Source of the DNA: Mesotaenium endlicherianum
Lineage: Eukaryota; Streptophyta; Zygnematophyceae; Zygnematales; Mesotaeniaceae
NCBI GenBank assembly: GCA_009602735.1
Contig: WELA01007625.1
Location: forward strand, 5,311-69,310
Reading direction: 5' to 3'
DNA: 64,000 nucleotides
A program made the translations under genes and the position numbers. Shown piece by piece: positions 1 to 11,133 of this stretch (the stretch's first letter is position 1; each line of letters opens with the position of its first letter). The notes under the pieces are model-generated. The model searched no databases and was not told where the DNA came from. It worked only from the letters and a program-made list of their open reading frames with translations.

Positions 1-74
1 GGGGGGGAGAGGCAGGCGGGGGGGCATGGAAGGGGGGGTAGAGGGGGAGGACAACGTGAGTGGTGGGCCCTCAC

Positions 75-721
75 AAAGGGGAAGATGAGGAACCCCAGGA
101 TGGCGAGAGCAGGCCCCCCGTTCTTCACAGAGTCCTCCACGCCGTAAGGCCCTCCCGACACCTGGCAGCAGCAGCAGCAGCGGCAGCAGAGGCAGATGCG
201 CGCAGCAGGTCAGGCAGAGGTGAGGTAGGGCCTCGACTTCCGCACCAGCGAGAAGGAGGCTGGCAGGGGCCCTAGGCTTTGAGATCAGTCCCTCTCTCTG
301 TGAAATGGGAGTGAGGGACGCTCGTGGAGAGACCTGAAGCAGAGCCGCGGTGTTTTGCTCGGCCCCCACACCCACCACCCTCAGGCACCCAGGCCCCAAA
401 TTGACCGGCCTCAGGCACCTGGCCCCTGCCCCCTTTCAACACTGCCCCCCCCGCCCGGCCCTCCCTCCCCAACCCCCTTCCCAGTACTACCCCTCCGGAG
501 CTTTTCTTCTCAACTGGTGTACAGAGTCCATGATAAGTGTTGCGGCAGATGGCGTGGATCAATGTGCGCTGCCAGGGAATACGCACGATATATCATCCGT
601 CAAATGTATGGATACAAGTCTGTTTTGGTCTTTTGAGATGGAGCCCAAATGTGTCCTATCACTCCCATGTATGTGTTACCTGCCCCCCTCATCTGGCTGA
701 ACTGACCTGCGCCGCGTGCGC

Positions 722-819
<98 letters not shown>

Positions 820-820
820 N

Positions 821-885
<65 letters not shown>

Positions 886-1293
886 ACGCGCGCGCGTGCA
901 GGACCCGTACACGACAGTGAGACTGGACGACATTAGCGGCTCTGCATGCGTGAAGCGAGACCCTTTTGGAGAGGTGAGGCATCGGGGGAGACTGCTTCAT
1001 TTGCTGCGACCGCAGCATGGAAGGTTCTCTTGGTGGAAAGCTACGTTTCTTTTTGCGCCGGCAATGGAGAGCAGGAAATGACAATGTGATACCGGCCTAT
1101 GCTCAATATTATGGTAGTCTGGCTTTCTGCTCAGAGAAAGACATCAGAAATGATGTTAAACAGAGACGACTCCTTGACGGAGAAGTAGAAACGGACGGCC
1201 TACCTCGTAAAAGATGAGAGCAATGAGGGGGAGCAGAGTAAGCTTGGCTCCTCGAGGACCATGCTTGTCTTCTGGTGAAGCTTCCAGATCTGC
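75..1293 (-). CDS. Polyamine/amino-acid transporter (PUT/LAT type, APC superfamily), two internal exons of a partial gene
   Basis: Two phase-0 exons are visible on the minus strand: 1293-1204 (30 codons) and 161-75 (29 codons). The first follows an acceptor (ttctgcag) and ends at a gtaggc donor; the second follows ctgccag and ends at gtgagg. The first gives an acidic/basic head and the start of a membrane helix ([14 protein letters not shown]). The second continues [17 protein letters not shown] and a second hydrophobic segment ([12 protein letters not shown]). This is the N-terminal signature of plant PUT polyamine-proton symporters of the APC fold, where the GGPxGxED loop sits between helices 1 and 2. 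Plant PUT proteins import polyamines or amino acids across the plasma membrane or endomembranes. The start exon was not found in 1294-2423, and the rest of the gene lies left of the window. It is divergent to the OBAP1 gene at 2424. Family is confident; substrate is inferred. Confidence 0.8.
715..897. repeat. (CG)n-(TG)n-(CG)n microsatellite with one N
   Basis: About 150 bp of uninterrupted TG dinucleotides (736-884) are flanked on both sides by CG dinucleotides, with a single undetermined base at 820. It lies inside the transporter intron (1203-162). Alternating purine-pyrimidine tracts of this kind can form left-handed DNA. Length is unreliable in assemblies. Confidence 0.97.
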
Positions 1294-2423
1294 CTGCAGA
1301 ACAAATGTACAACTCAGCAATCTTTTTTTCAAACGAGTGTGCTATAAGCGCATGGAGAAAAATGTAGGGCCCCACTCATGATATACATCTCGTTGCCATC
1401 CTTCAGCCACGAAAACTACGTACTTTCTGAGAGTTGGAGGGAGCCGATTCAGGCATCAGCTTTCCATTCTCTTCCATTGTGTACCTATCTTATGTGCATC
1501 TCCAGAGCTACCCACGGAACCGGTAATGTTGACAAATATATGGAAGGCACTCAGGCTGCGAGCTCTGTGGGTGGTGTGCGATGTAAAGCTCCTGGATCCA
1601 AAGCACAGCTGTCGATCCCGCTAGTGATGAAAACAAACGCAGTGCTATCTGCTAGTGTTGAACGTTGTTGCGTATGAATTGCAGCGAACCAGGTTGATTT
1701 ATTATCCAACTAGTCCATGGCCGACCCCATGTCAGCTCGTCCTGAAAGTGAAGCAGTTTAAACACGAACCGGTCAGCACCAGCTGACTAGCATTCAAACG
1801 ACTTATTTCGACTGCAAAGGTCGACCCCGGTCGAGCCAGTGTGAACGAAATAAGAGCATAGCGGATACTAAGAAAGGGTCAGCTCGAGTCAGCCCAGGTC
1901 ATCGAGGTCATTTCCGGAGTTTCCTTCCTAAGAATGCCTCACACGCTTTGAAGTCATTAAAAGGGGAAGGAAAGGCTTTGCATGTCAATCTTCCTCTTGT
2001 TTTCTTTGGACCTGCGGGCTGAAGACATGACGATAACACATGTTCGCTGTAGCTTGACATCAGAAGATCTGCAAGGCAGGGCAGCACATTATTGCTTGTC
2101 AATGCCGCACGATCATGTTTCTTTGCAAGAAAACTTGCAAGAGCCCGCGATGCCATGCATCCAGCTTCAGTTGCTAATCTGTGAGGCCAGTCGACAGGAA
2201 ACCGTCAGTGTCATGGAGACTAATACGATGGCAAAAGTGGAAATGCCAAGGATATCAGCTCTACCTCCGCAGAACGTAAGTTGGCAAATTAAGCACAATG
2301 CAGAGCGGCTGGCAGCAGAAGTTCATTCCAGTAACCAAACGCCTTGCTTGGTACCTGTCAGCTCCTTTGGCAGGATATTCCGCCTTTCTGCTAACCCAGC
2401 CTTCTCCCGAAAGGTCAAAAGTG
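1294..2423. other. Divergent spacer between the transporter and the first OBAP1 gene
   Basis: No coding exon could be assigned. The missing start exon of the minus-strand transporter and both 5' untranslated regions are expected here. The open frame leading into the OBAP1 start from 2298 lacks family similarity and is treated as 5' untranslated sequence. Confidence 0.5.
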
Positions 2424-4414
2424 ATGGCTGCCGCTACATCAACTCCTTACAAGGCATCGACGTCTAAGGATATACCTGGAGAACCCAAGCACTTGTCTTC
2501 TAGTGTCTTAGAGGCAGGCGCCACTGCCTTCACAAGCCTGGGACCAATTCGCTCGATTGGGGAGCACTTATGCGCGTGAGTGCCATTGTGTTCATCATTT
2601 TCCTCTCATATGTTGAACACTGCAATAGTATGCAATGATAATGTGTGAGTGCTTCTGAAGCGATATAATATATGGTATTTTTCCCAATATGATGATATAT
2701 GTTATGAGGTTAGCATGGTTGAACTGCTCCTCGCCCATCTTCCGGCTTGCTGCCTGGTTTCTTGCTGCACATTCTCGCTGTTATTTTCTCAAGGGATGCA
2801 GGCCCTTCGTTTGGTCCATCGGCACCTTGTTGTATTTCACATTTATGCCGTGTACAAAAGGTATGCTTTGGCCTCTGTATAAACTGTTTGTGTATGCCAC
2901 TTCAAGGAACTGGCACATGAAGGCTAATAATGCTGTCCCTGTATGTGGCTTGATGCAAGCGCAGGTTCCACGTCTACGACTTTGACACCTCGCGCCAGGT
3001 GGAGGCCCACCACTACTGCTCGCACATCAACGAGGACTTCCGCCAGTGCGCCATCTATGACACCGACAGGAAGGACGCACGCCTCATCGGCGTCGAGTTT
3101 GTTATAACCGAGAAGCTCTTCAACACGCTCGACGACGAGGAGAAGAGGCTGTGGCACTCGCACGACTACGAGGTCAGGAGTGGCATGCTCATCATGCCCG
3201 GCGTCCCCGAGATGGCCGAGAAGCGTGCCATGAAGGAGCTCGTCAACACCTACGGCAAGACCTTTCACTGGTGGCAGTATGACCGGGGTGACGCCCTTCC
3301 CCTCGGGGTGCCACAGCTCATGAACACCTTCACGGCCGACGGCCAGCTCAACCCTCGCCTGCAGACAGGTGAACCCTGCTGCTACTTGATACCTGACTGC
3401 CAGTCAGCTGATGTGCGGGTGATTGTGGTCTATGTGCCCGTCTATGTTAAGATGAGCATGTGCTTGAAGTATGGCTGCCGCAGGGAGTATACACCGGCCT
3501 GCCCACTCATATTAGGAATGATAAAATTTGTAGTGAATGTTGATGTTACGAAGAAGCACTGATGTTGTTGTACTTGTTTAAGATTTCAAACATTCTGAGG
3601 CGTTGCAGGCCAGAAAAAACGTGTACCTTATACACTGGCTTTGTTGTTTCTGCCTTTCTTTTTCTTTTTTTTGGGTAACTTCTATCTACGATTGAGCGCT
3701 TCTTATGTTTCTCTGAACATGTCTGGCAAAATGCAACCTGTTCTGATCTATTTCCAAATTTTTATAGTGCTTCTCATGTCCCTCTGAACATGTCCCTTCA
3801 CCCATGGTTGCAGGAAGCAAATTGCTTCTTATATCTGAAACATCAATCATGAACACGTACTAGAGTGCTTGTTATATCTGAAACGTCAATCGATCGCATA
3901 TTACTCCTCCACTCAAACCATGGGTGTCATGAGTACAGATAGCTTCTCACGTCTTGGGCTGACTGATATTACATATTCCTTCGTTTTTCTAATGTCCACC
4001 TCTCTCTCTTATTTTGCCATTGTAAATCAAGTCGGCACATCTACGTGTTACAATCTCTGTCTTAGTGTGCTTCTGTAGTTCTCTTGAAAGCACATGCGCT
4101 TTGGTGCTCCCAGTGATGTTCTATTCAAAGCTGCTTTGGGGCATGATCAGGGTCTTCTTCCGTCGGGATTCCTGCCTGTCTTGAAACAAATATCCCCCAG
4201 CAACTGAGATGGTCCGTTTCTCCCCTGTGCATGTACAGCTGTGGAGGCGCGCTACGGCGTCAGCCTCGAGGGCAAGAGGAAGAGCCGCTCGGATCTCGAG
4301 CCGCAGCCTCACATCAGTCCCTTGGTCAACCACTGCTGGAGGACAGGCAAGGGTTTTGTTTTGGAGCCCAAAGAGGTGGACCTTCCCAAGCACGACAAGA
4401 AAGTGTTCCACTAA
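2424..4414 (+). CDS. OBAP1: Oil body-associated protein 1-like (DUF1264), copy 1, three exons
   Basis: Exons are 2424-2575, 2965-3368 and 4239-4414, giving 243 residues with all junctions GT/AG and phases matching. The start MAAATSTPYKAS has a good context (G before and after) and matches the usual start of plant OBAP1. The core holds the family signatures RQVEAHHYCSHINEDFRQC (about residues 62-80), DARLIGVEF, EEKRLWHSHDYEV and YGKTFHWWQYDRGDALPLG. Plant OBAP1 is a soluble protein that associates with seed lipid droplets and is needed for normal oil-body size; the many conserved His residues suggest metal binding but the chemistry is unknown. It is the upstream member of a tandem pair with the gene at 6627, which has an identical 404-nt middle exon. 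The last exon (AVEARYGVSLEGKRK through DKKVFH) is diverged from that of copy 2. Confidence in family and exon structure is high; a lipid-droplet role in this alga is inferred. Confidence 0.92.
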
Positions 4415-6626
4415 CTTTTGGGGCACCTATTGACTACGCACTACTGGACGGATGAGGGGATGGCTTGACAAACTATTTTGACGATAGGTTAAAGCTTGTG
4501 AGCTCGCACCAATTAGGTCTCATACTTTAAGTATCTGCGCATGCTTTGGGGCACTTTGAAATGTGCTGAAATGCGTGTCGGGCATTGTCGGGTCATGCAC
4601 AACTTACTGGTGCCCGTTTCTTGTCCCAAGCAAAGTCTGTTGGCACCGTTGCCCACTTGAAGCCGGAGCTGGAGGTGCATGGAGAGATGTATAGTAGTTT
4701 GTAATGTCTTGTTTTGGCGAGGATGTTGGAGCAGTAAGCAGATACGGACGAAGGGGTGTATATAGTATGTGACTCCTGCTCTTATTGAAAGTGAAACGGG
4801 CGACACCCATTCAAAAAAAGGCGTCTTGTCCATTTGGGTCATGCGCCTAGTGCTACCAGCCTGCGCTAAGACATGGAAAATATATGTACAGGATTGAACT
4901 TCATGCATGGCCTTTGTTGATATTTTGGCAATTTCTGGCCATTCTTGTCATGCTTATTTTGTGTCGTTCTCCATTCTAAATGATTGCATATCCATAGAAA
5001 AACAACTTTTGAAACATGTATGGTCAATATCATATTGCTTTAAGCATAGCTCCACAGGCACTTAAAATGCCAATATATGAGTAGGTCGTGTTCCCGATCA
5101 CCTACTTTACCGGATGCTATATCAGGTGATCGAGCTCGGGCCACAACATGATGGTAAAAGAACTCAGTGAGATGTGGGATCCAAGGATTGTCCCAAGGGC
5201 AATTTGAGGGGCCTTAGCAAGCCCATGAATCATTGATAGGAAGGTAACCTTTTCCAATGTTCTAGGGTGGAACTTTTTCTACCCAACATGTTATTGTTGG
5301 CTCATACGAAAGCAAGTTTAGCTTTTCAATCATATAAAGCTTGTCTTTTGAGACCCGGGCTATTGAGTAATGACAGACATTCTCTCAGGCTACATATGAA
5401 AACGTTTTGAGAAGTTAGCAATTCATTCTAATTCACTTCTAGATGTGTTGCAAACTTCGTTACTAGGGATAGTGAAGGATTCTCTTGCCTCTTTAATGAA
5501 TGTTTCATATGTACCAGATTGGTGGAAGTGGAATATAGTACTACGTGATTAATAACCATAAAAACCCTCCTACTCTCGAAGTAGTCGCACAGCTTTTACG
5601 TGTCATAGCACCGCGGGGCACCTGCCAAGCCTTTCATCCTGCTTAGGACCATGGCTAGCTACTTGCCACCTTCACCCAAGATTGCCGTCCGTTGTTTCTC
5701 GCAATGTAGTGAAATGTAGAAATACATGGCAGGTTCATTAAATATCCCAAGCTTGTTATAGGGCACTTCGTAGCTTAGAGTAATTATCATAAAAGATAGG
5801 ATCACAACAAAAAATAAAGTGCCTCGAGGGGACATCTTGTCGACGTTATGTTCCTAGGTACGAAAGTCGTTCAGCTCCATTGCCAATCGCCTACAAATCG
5901 TCCGAAAGGTCACGTCGCATGCCTGCTGATGATCGTTGGCTCCTTCAGTTGCCACCAGGGTCCACTAGGCTGCACCTGTTTTGCCACCCTCGGGTTTTGC
6001 CAGCTCGGTCGTGCTTGGTCGTCACCCTCCCAACCCCTCCTTATGCCTCCTTATGCCTCGTCATTTAATTTCCAATTATTGCAAAAACAAATGTGCATGC
6101 TGATATGTGCCTTGAAGGTGCTTCACGTCGTGCCAAATCAGCAAGCTACCTGAAGAGACCTTTACTCCCCTTTAATCAGCCTTCACTCTTTTTGACACCC
6201 GTTCATTGGTGCTCCAAGAGCAAGAAAGTGCATTTTTCGAGAATGTCTCGCCTTCCATGCCATGCAGGCAATGGGAGGGTCGACTATTAATAGAGCTGCA
6301 TAATAAACAGTCTACAGCATCCATGATTCCGTGCGATTTCTTCTGGTATTGGCAGGACGTAATGACATGAAGAAATGAAGCAGGAGTACTTTACACTAGT
6401 CATGATTTCCACGTTGGAATCGTAAAAATTCGCTATGTTTGAAGGCGTCATATATTGCTAGACAAACTTCTGGCGAGCCACTGGAGGGACAACAGTGTTA
6501 TTCAACTCATCATCTAGATTGGGTCTCGTAATCTTTAGAAAACTGCTGATTGAAATAACCTGAAGAGGCTTAATTAGTGCTGGTCAATCGAGCAAAAAGT
6601 TACAAATATCATTCCTGTCTAGGAGC
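4415..6626. other. Spacer between the two OBAP1 genes
   Basis: About 2.2 kb without a recognisable exon, RNA gene or repeat. It should contain the 3' untranslated region of copy 1 and the promoter of copy 2. The open frames present are short and show no family similarity. Confidence 0.5.
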
Positions 6627-9053
6627 ATGGCGTCCACAAAACCTGCGCAAGCTACGGGTCCAGATGATGCGCCAGGAGAACCAACCCATACTCTTAGCAA
6701 GGTGCTGGAGACAGGCGCTTCTATGGTCCAGAGGTTCGACCCCATCAAGCAAATTGGCCAGCACCTTTGCGGGTGAGAAACTCTGGCGCAAATCAACTTT
6801 GGGTCAAATCATATTATCATCATAGTGGCTTAGCATACACAAGAGAGAGTGATAGCTGACGAAACTCTCTCCACATTCTTTACTTGCTAGACCTACAGAA
6901 AAGAAGCTGTCACGTGGGGGCGTTGCCCCGACACACCAACCAGTCAACTTAAGCTGGGGTGCGTAAATATGTAGGTCAACAAGGCTGGCATTTCTGGTCA
7001 GTGGTAGTAAGGGTCACCCATACTCTGACAAAACTTATGTTACTGACACCTGGCTTTGCCCACCTAGCTCATGGAAAGTATGACCAGGCCCCAGGATTCA
7101 AGATAAAGATTATACGTTATTCTCTATCTTTGATGCTTGATGCTTTGATTTTTCTTGTTGGGAGCGGATGCTATACAAAATCACGCATTTTCCTAGATAA
7201 GTTATGGAAAATTTGTTTGGATGCTTTTGTCAGACACAAAGATGTTTTAAAAGAAAAAAAAAAGTTGTTCTAAAAATTCCTGGTCCATCAGTTTCAAAAT
7301 TGCAATTTTTGGTCGAATCCTGGGGCCTGTGTACGACTATCTTAGAAGCAGCTCCATTCACCATCCTCTCTTTCTCTCTCTCTCTCCCCCTCTTTCTCTC
7401 TCTCCCCGTCTTTCTCTCTCTCCCCCTCCTTCTCCCCCTCCCCTCCTTCCCTCCCCCTCTCTCTCCCTCCCTCCCTCCCTCCCTTCTTCTTCCCCTCGTT
7501 CTCCCTCCCTCTCCTCTTCTTCTCTCCATGTGCGTGTGCACTTCTTGGCCTGTGTGTGTGCACTTGCGTGTCCCTATGTGCGTGCACTTGTGTGTCCGTT
7601 TGCATGTGCACTTGCGTGTACCTTTTCGTGTGTCCATATGTGTGCACGTGCGTGCGTGTTCGCTCCTGCCTCCCCCTCCGTGCAGGATTCACTTCTACCA
7701 CAGCGACATGTCGCGCCAGGTGGAGGCGCACCACTTCTGCTCGCACGTCAACGAGGACATCCACCAGTGCGTCATCTACGACTCCGACAGGCCAGACGCG
7801 CGCCTCATTGGCGTCGAGTTTGTGGTCTCTGAGAAGATCTTTCTCGCGCTGCCCGACGAGGAGAAGAAGCTGTGGCACTCGCACGACTACGAGGTGACGA
7901 GCGGCCTGCTCACGCTGCCAGCTGTCCCGGCGGTGGCCGAGCGGGCCGTGATGGCCAAGCTGGCGAAGACGTACGGCAAGACCTGGCACTTCTGGCAGTT
8001 TGACCGGGGCGACGCGCTGCCACTTGGCGCGCCGCAGCTGATGGCGTCCTTCACAGACGACGGCCAGGTGCTGCCCAAGGTTGTTCAAGGTGTGTGTCTT
8101 TCGGAACCTCTGTTGAGCCCCCCTCCGTCTCTCCGTGGCTGTAGAGAAGTGCTTGGACTCCTGCAGCCCTTCTCTCCTATCTCCACCCCTTGCCCGCCAC
8201 CTCACCCATGCTTTGTCATTCTTGAATTTTGAAAATAAAGATATAACTTGTAGTCTTAATCTAATTATAATTTTGGTTCCACTTGTTGCGTATAAGCGAC
8301 AAGGTGTGTGGAGAGCTGTTTTAGGAAAATGCCATCCAAGGGTCTGAGGAAGGCACGTAGCCCCTCTCTCTCTGCCAGGCTGGACGACAGCAAAGTAGGC
8401 GGCACCTGTGCAGGCATCTAGGATGGATTTGAATTCTTATCTGGCGTATCCAGCTGGGCGTTTCTTCACTTCTGGAAAAATATGTGATAGGCTTTCTGAA
8501 TGAACACATCCATTTACACACTTGATGAGCCTGCTTCGCTTTTGGTTTCCGACGGAGAGCCACTTCCGCCAGGGAGGAACATTTACAAATGTGTCGATGG
8601 AGTGGGGCCCCTCTGACCTTTGCGAGAAGGGAGCAGTCGGCAGAAATGTACATACTTGAGCGAATGTCAGCCAGAGAGTTGTCTACGCACGTCCCTAGGA
8701 GAATCCTATGCTCTCTTTCTAGCATATTGCTGCCGTCTGCAGAGTAGCTCCATGGAAGCTCTTGTGCAGAATAGTATGTCATGTTGGCACTGGCGCGCAG
8801 CAGTGGAGCGTTTTATATATAACTGATCAGATGCTTCATCACGCGTGTGCATGTATGGGTGGCCGTAACAATGAATGCTGGTGCAGACATCGAGAGCAAG
8901 TACGACGTCACCAGAAAGGGCAAGCGGGAGGATCGCGTCAACCTGAAGGGGCCCGACCTGGGCGTGCATCCTCTGGCAGACTACTGGAAGAGCGGGAAGG
9001 GCATTGTGACCGAGCTTCGCGAGGTGGACTTCAAGGAGCACCACACCTTCTGA
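6627..9053 (+). CDS. OBAP1: Oil body-associated protein 1-like (DUF1264), copy 2, three exons
   Basis: Exons are 6627-6772, 7686-8089 and 8887-9053, giving 238 residues with consistent phases. The donors are gtgaga and gtgtgt; the acceptors are ccgtgcag and ggtgcag. The product starts MASTKPAQATGPDDAPGEP and shares SRQVEAHHFCSHVNED, DARLIGVEFVVSEK, LWHSHDYEV and FDRGDALPLGAPQLM with copy 1. The middle exon is 404 nt in both copies, so the pair is a tandem duplication that kept its intron positions. The last exon (KYDVTRKGKREDRVNLK through HHTF) carries HPLADYWKSGKG, closer to the usual plant OBAP1 tail than copy 1 is. The middle and last exons are GC-rich at third positions. A long frame running through intron 1 is an artefact of its CT-rich tract. 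Confidence 0.92.
7362..7545 (+). repeat. CT-rich polypyrimidine tract in intron 1 of OBAP1 copy 2
   Basis: About 180 bp of almost pure C and T on the plus strand, some 140 bp before the exon 2 acceptor, followed by a TGTG/TGCG-rich stretch. It lies inside the intron and gives false open frames on both strands. Confidence 0.9.
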
Positions 9054-9058
9054 TACTG

Positions 9059-9120
9059 AGGCTCCACTTATGGCTCCACTTATGGCTCCACTCATGGCTC
9101 CACTTATGGCTCCCCTTATG
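9059..9120 (+). repeat. 12-bp minisatellite after the OBAP1 copy 2 stop codon
   Basis: Five tandem copies of a unit close to ggctccacttat start six bases after the stop codon, within the probable 3' untranslated region. Confidence 0.9.
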
Positions 9121-11133
9121 ATTTCATATGCGGCTTCAATGTGGACCTGATTCTGTTGGTGGAAGGAGCGCCACTCCGTTCGATCGCTTAGCTGCACTTT
9201 CTTTGAAAACGCACTTGATCCCTGAGGGTGGAAGGGGGTGGAAGGAGGAGCTCGCACATCCAAGGGGAGCCCGGAGCATTGCAACCTTCTGATCGTGCGG
9301 TGCGGCTGGACTTCCAAGGGATCAGCACTCGAGCCTCTCATCTAGTGGCTGGGAAGGGAGGGGGCATCGCGATGCACGCCTCCTGCGGCTGGATCTTCAG
9401 GAGGGAGCGTCACACGCGTGATTTCTGAGAGGGTGGATGGACCTCAGTCGAGGAGCATCATCATTGATCTCCCGCTTTGTCTGAGCATAAGAGAGTGACA
9501 GACATGCATCAGCAATCATGCTTGCTAGCGCATGCTGTTCATGCGTGTCCCCTCATTTTGGACTGCATGTGCGCATGGTCAAAGGGGCCATTTTGAGCTC
9601 AGGTGTGGCTTGTAGGAGGATCACTTCAAGCATGAGCTTAGTCTGAAATTGTCTACAATCTTAATGTACGGCACGTAAAGGCGAATGTGAAGGGTTCTAC
9701 TAGTGTCCGAAAGTATCGGGAAATTGGCCAGGCGGCAGTCTAGCTGGAGGAACGCTGATGTGGCAGGAGTGTATATTTTAACGCTCATTTGCCTTCACTA
9801 CTGACATAAATTCAGAACAAATTTATGATGTCAGCAGTAGTCTGACCAACGTTGATTATTATTGCATTGCATCAAACCCTTCACAACAGCTCTTAACCAT
9901 GGGCGCAAGCAAGCTCTGTGCCGCCCAAATGCGACGTATTTTGCAAGTGTGCAGATGAATCGATGTTGGTTGCCATCATTGAGACAAAACTAATTTTTTC
10001 AACAGCAGTCCGGTGCCCACAAGCCCCGGCGTCAAGTTGCAGGGCAGGTGCACGGCGCACTCGATGTAGGCAGACGATTAATCACCTTAGTGGCAGTGGC
10101 ACAGTTGCCGTCGTCGCCTGTCAATGACGTGTTCAAGTTGTCCCCACGTATGCTCCAATATTATTTCATTTTCAGATTTGAGTAAAGTGCCAAATAGACA
10201 TGCAGGGAGAAGCCTGTTGAGAAGGATGCTGCAGGGGGGCCACGTGAGGTGCAACTTGGGGGCTAGTTCCACAACATTTAAGCCCACCTGGATCACTCGT
10301 ATCTCGCGCTGATTGCACCAAGGGTGCAGCCAACAGGCATCCGTACATAAGCTTACCTCTTCAGAAAGAACGAAGTGATGTACCTCGTGTTAGCAGGAAG
10401 TGCATCATTGGAATATAATGCTTTTGCAGATGTTGTCCCCTAACTTGGACTTGCCAGACGACATCTAGAGAAGAGGGGTGGTGAGATTGTTGATGGATAT
10501 TAGTCCCTATCGTGGCTTCTGACTCGTGGGGGGACACATGCACAAGAATGCTGCACTTAGCTCTTCCATGTGTAGGTGCTTTGGAAGCACTATGAAACTG
10601 GCTAGAATATGATCGGTCCTAAACATGGTATTTGATGCTCAGTTGCCCTGCCACGTTTGCATATGAAGGACCCCTTCTTTCTACGACCTTACCTTCCATA
10701 GTCTATGTTAAACGGTGAGGAGTAGGCATAATCAAGACAGCTTGTGTACGTGATTCGCACTTTTTGACTCCGTGATTAATACATCATCCAGGCGCTTCAG
10801 AAGGCATTCATTCTCATCTACCAGTAGAATCAACTATCAGGTACAGGTTATAAATGCTGCTGTCGAGGACCTATGCTACAGAAGATGGTGATTGTCACCA
10901 CCATTATTATTCAACAAAAGTAGGCAACCTAGGAGAACATGCATTCTACCTGTAGGCGCTACTGCGCTACATTGTCAGAGCTCTGTTAACAGGTCTCCAA
11001 TCACTTTTTGCGCTAAATCATCAACTAAGCTATTTCAAGTCTAGCCTTTCACACCCTAAGGTGGCTGAGAAATCTGGAATGATTGCTCCGTCACCCAAAG
11101 TACAACCTACTTGTTTCTGCAACTAACATCTAG
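9121..11133. other. Intergenic stretch between convergent OBAP1 copy 2 and the DUF4378 gene
   Basis: Two kilobases without a recognisable coding exon, RNA or mobile element. The flanking genes point toward each other, so their 3' untranslated regions lie here. Confidence 0.5.

Noticed and set aside
537-1084. Open frames of repeated Cys-Val or His-Thr
   Set aside because: They are translation of the TG microsatellite inside an intron.
7204-8232. A single 342-residue open frame covering the OBAP1 copy 2 core
   Set aside because: Its first half is translation of the CT-rich intron tract; the real exon begins at 7686 after an acceptor, and intron phase matches copy 1.
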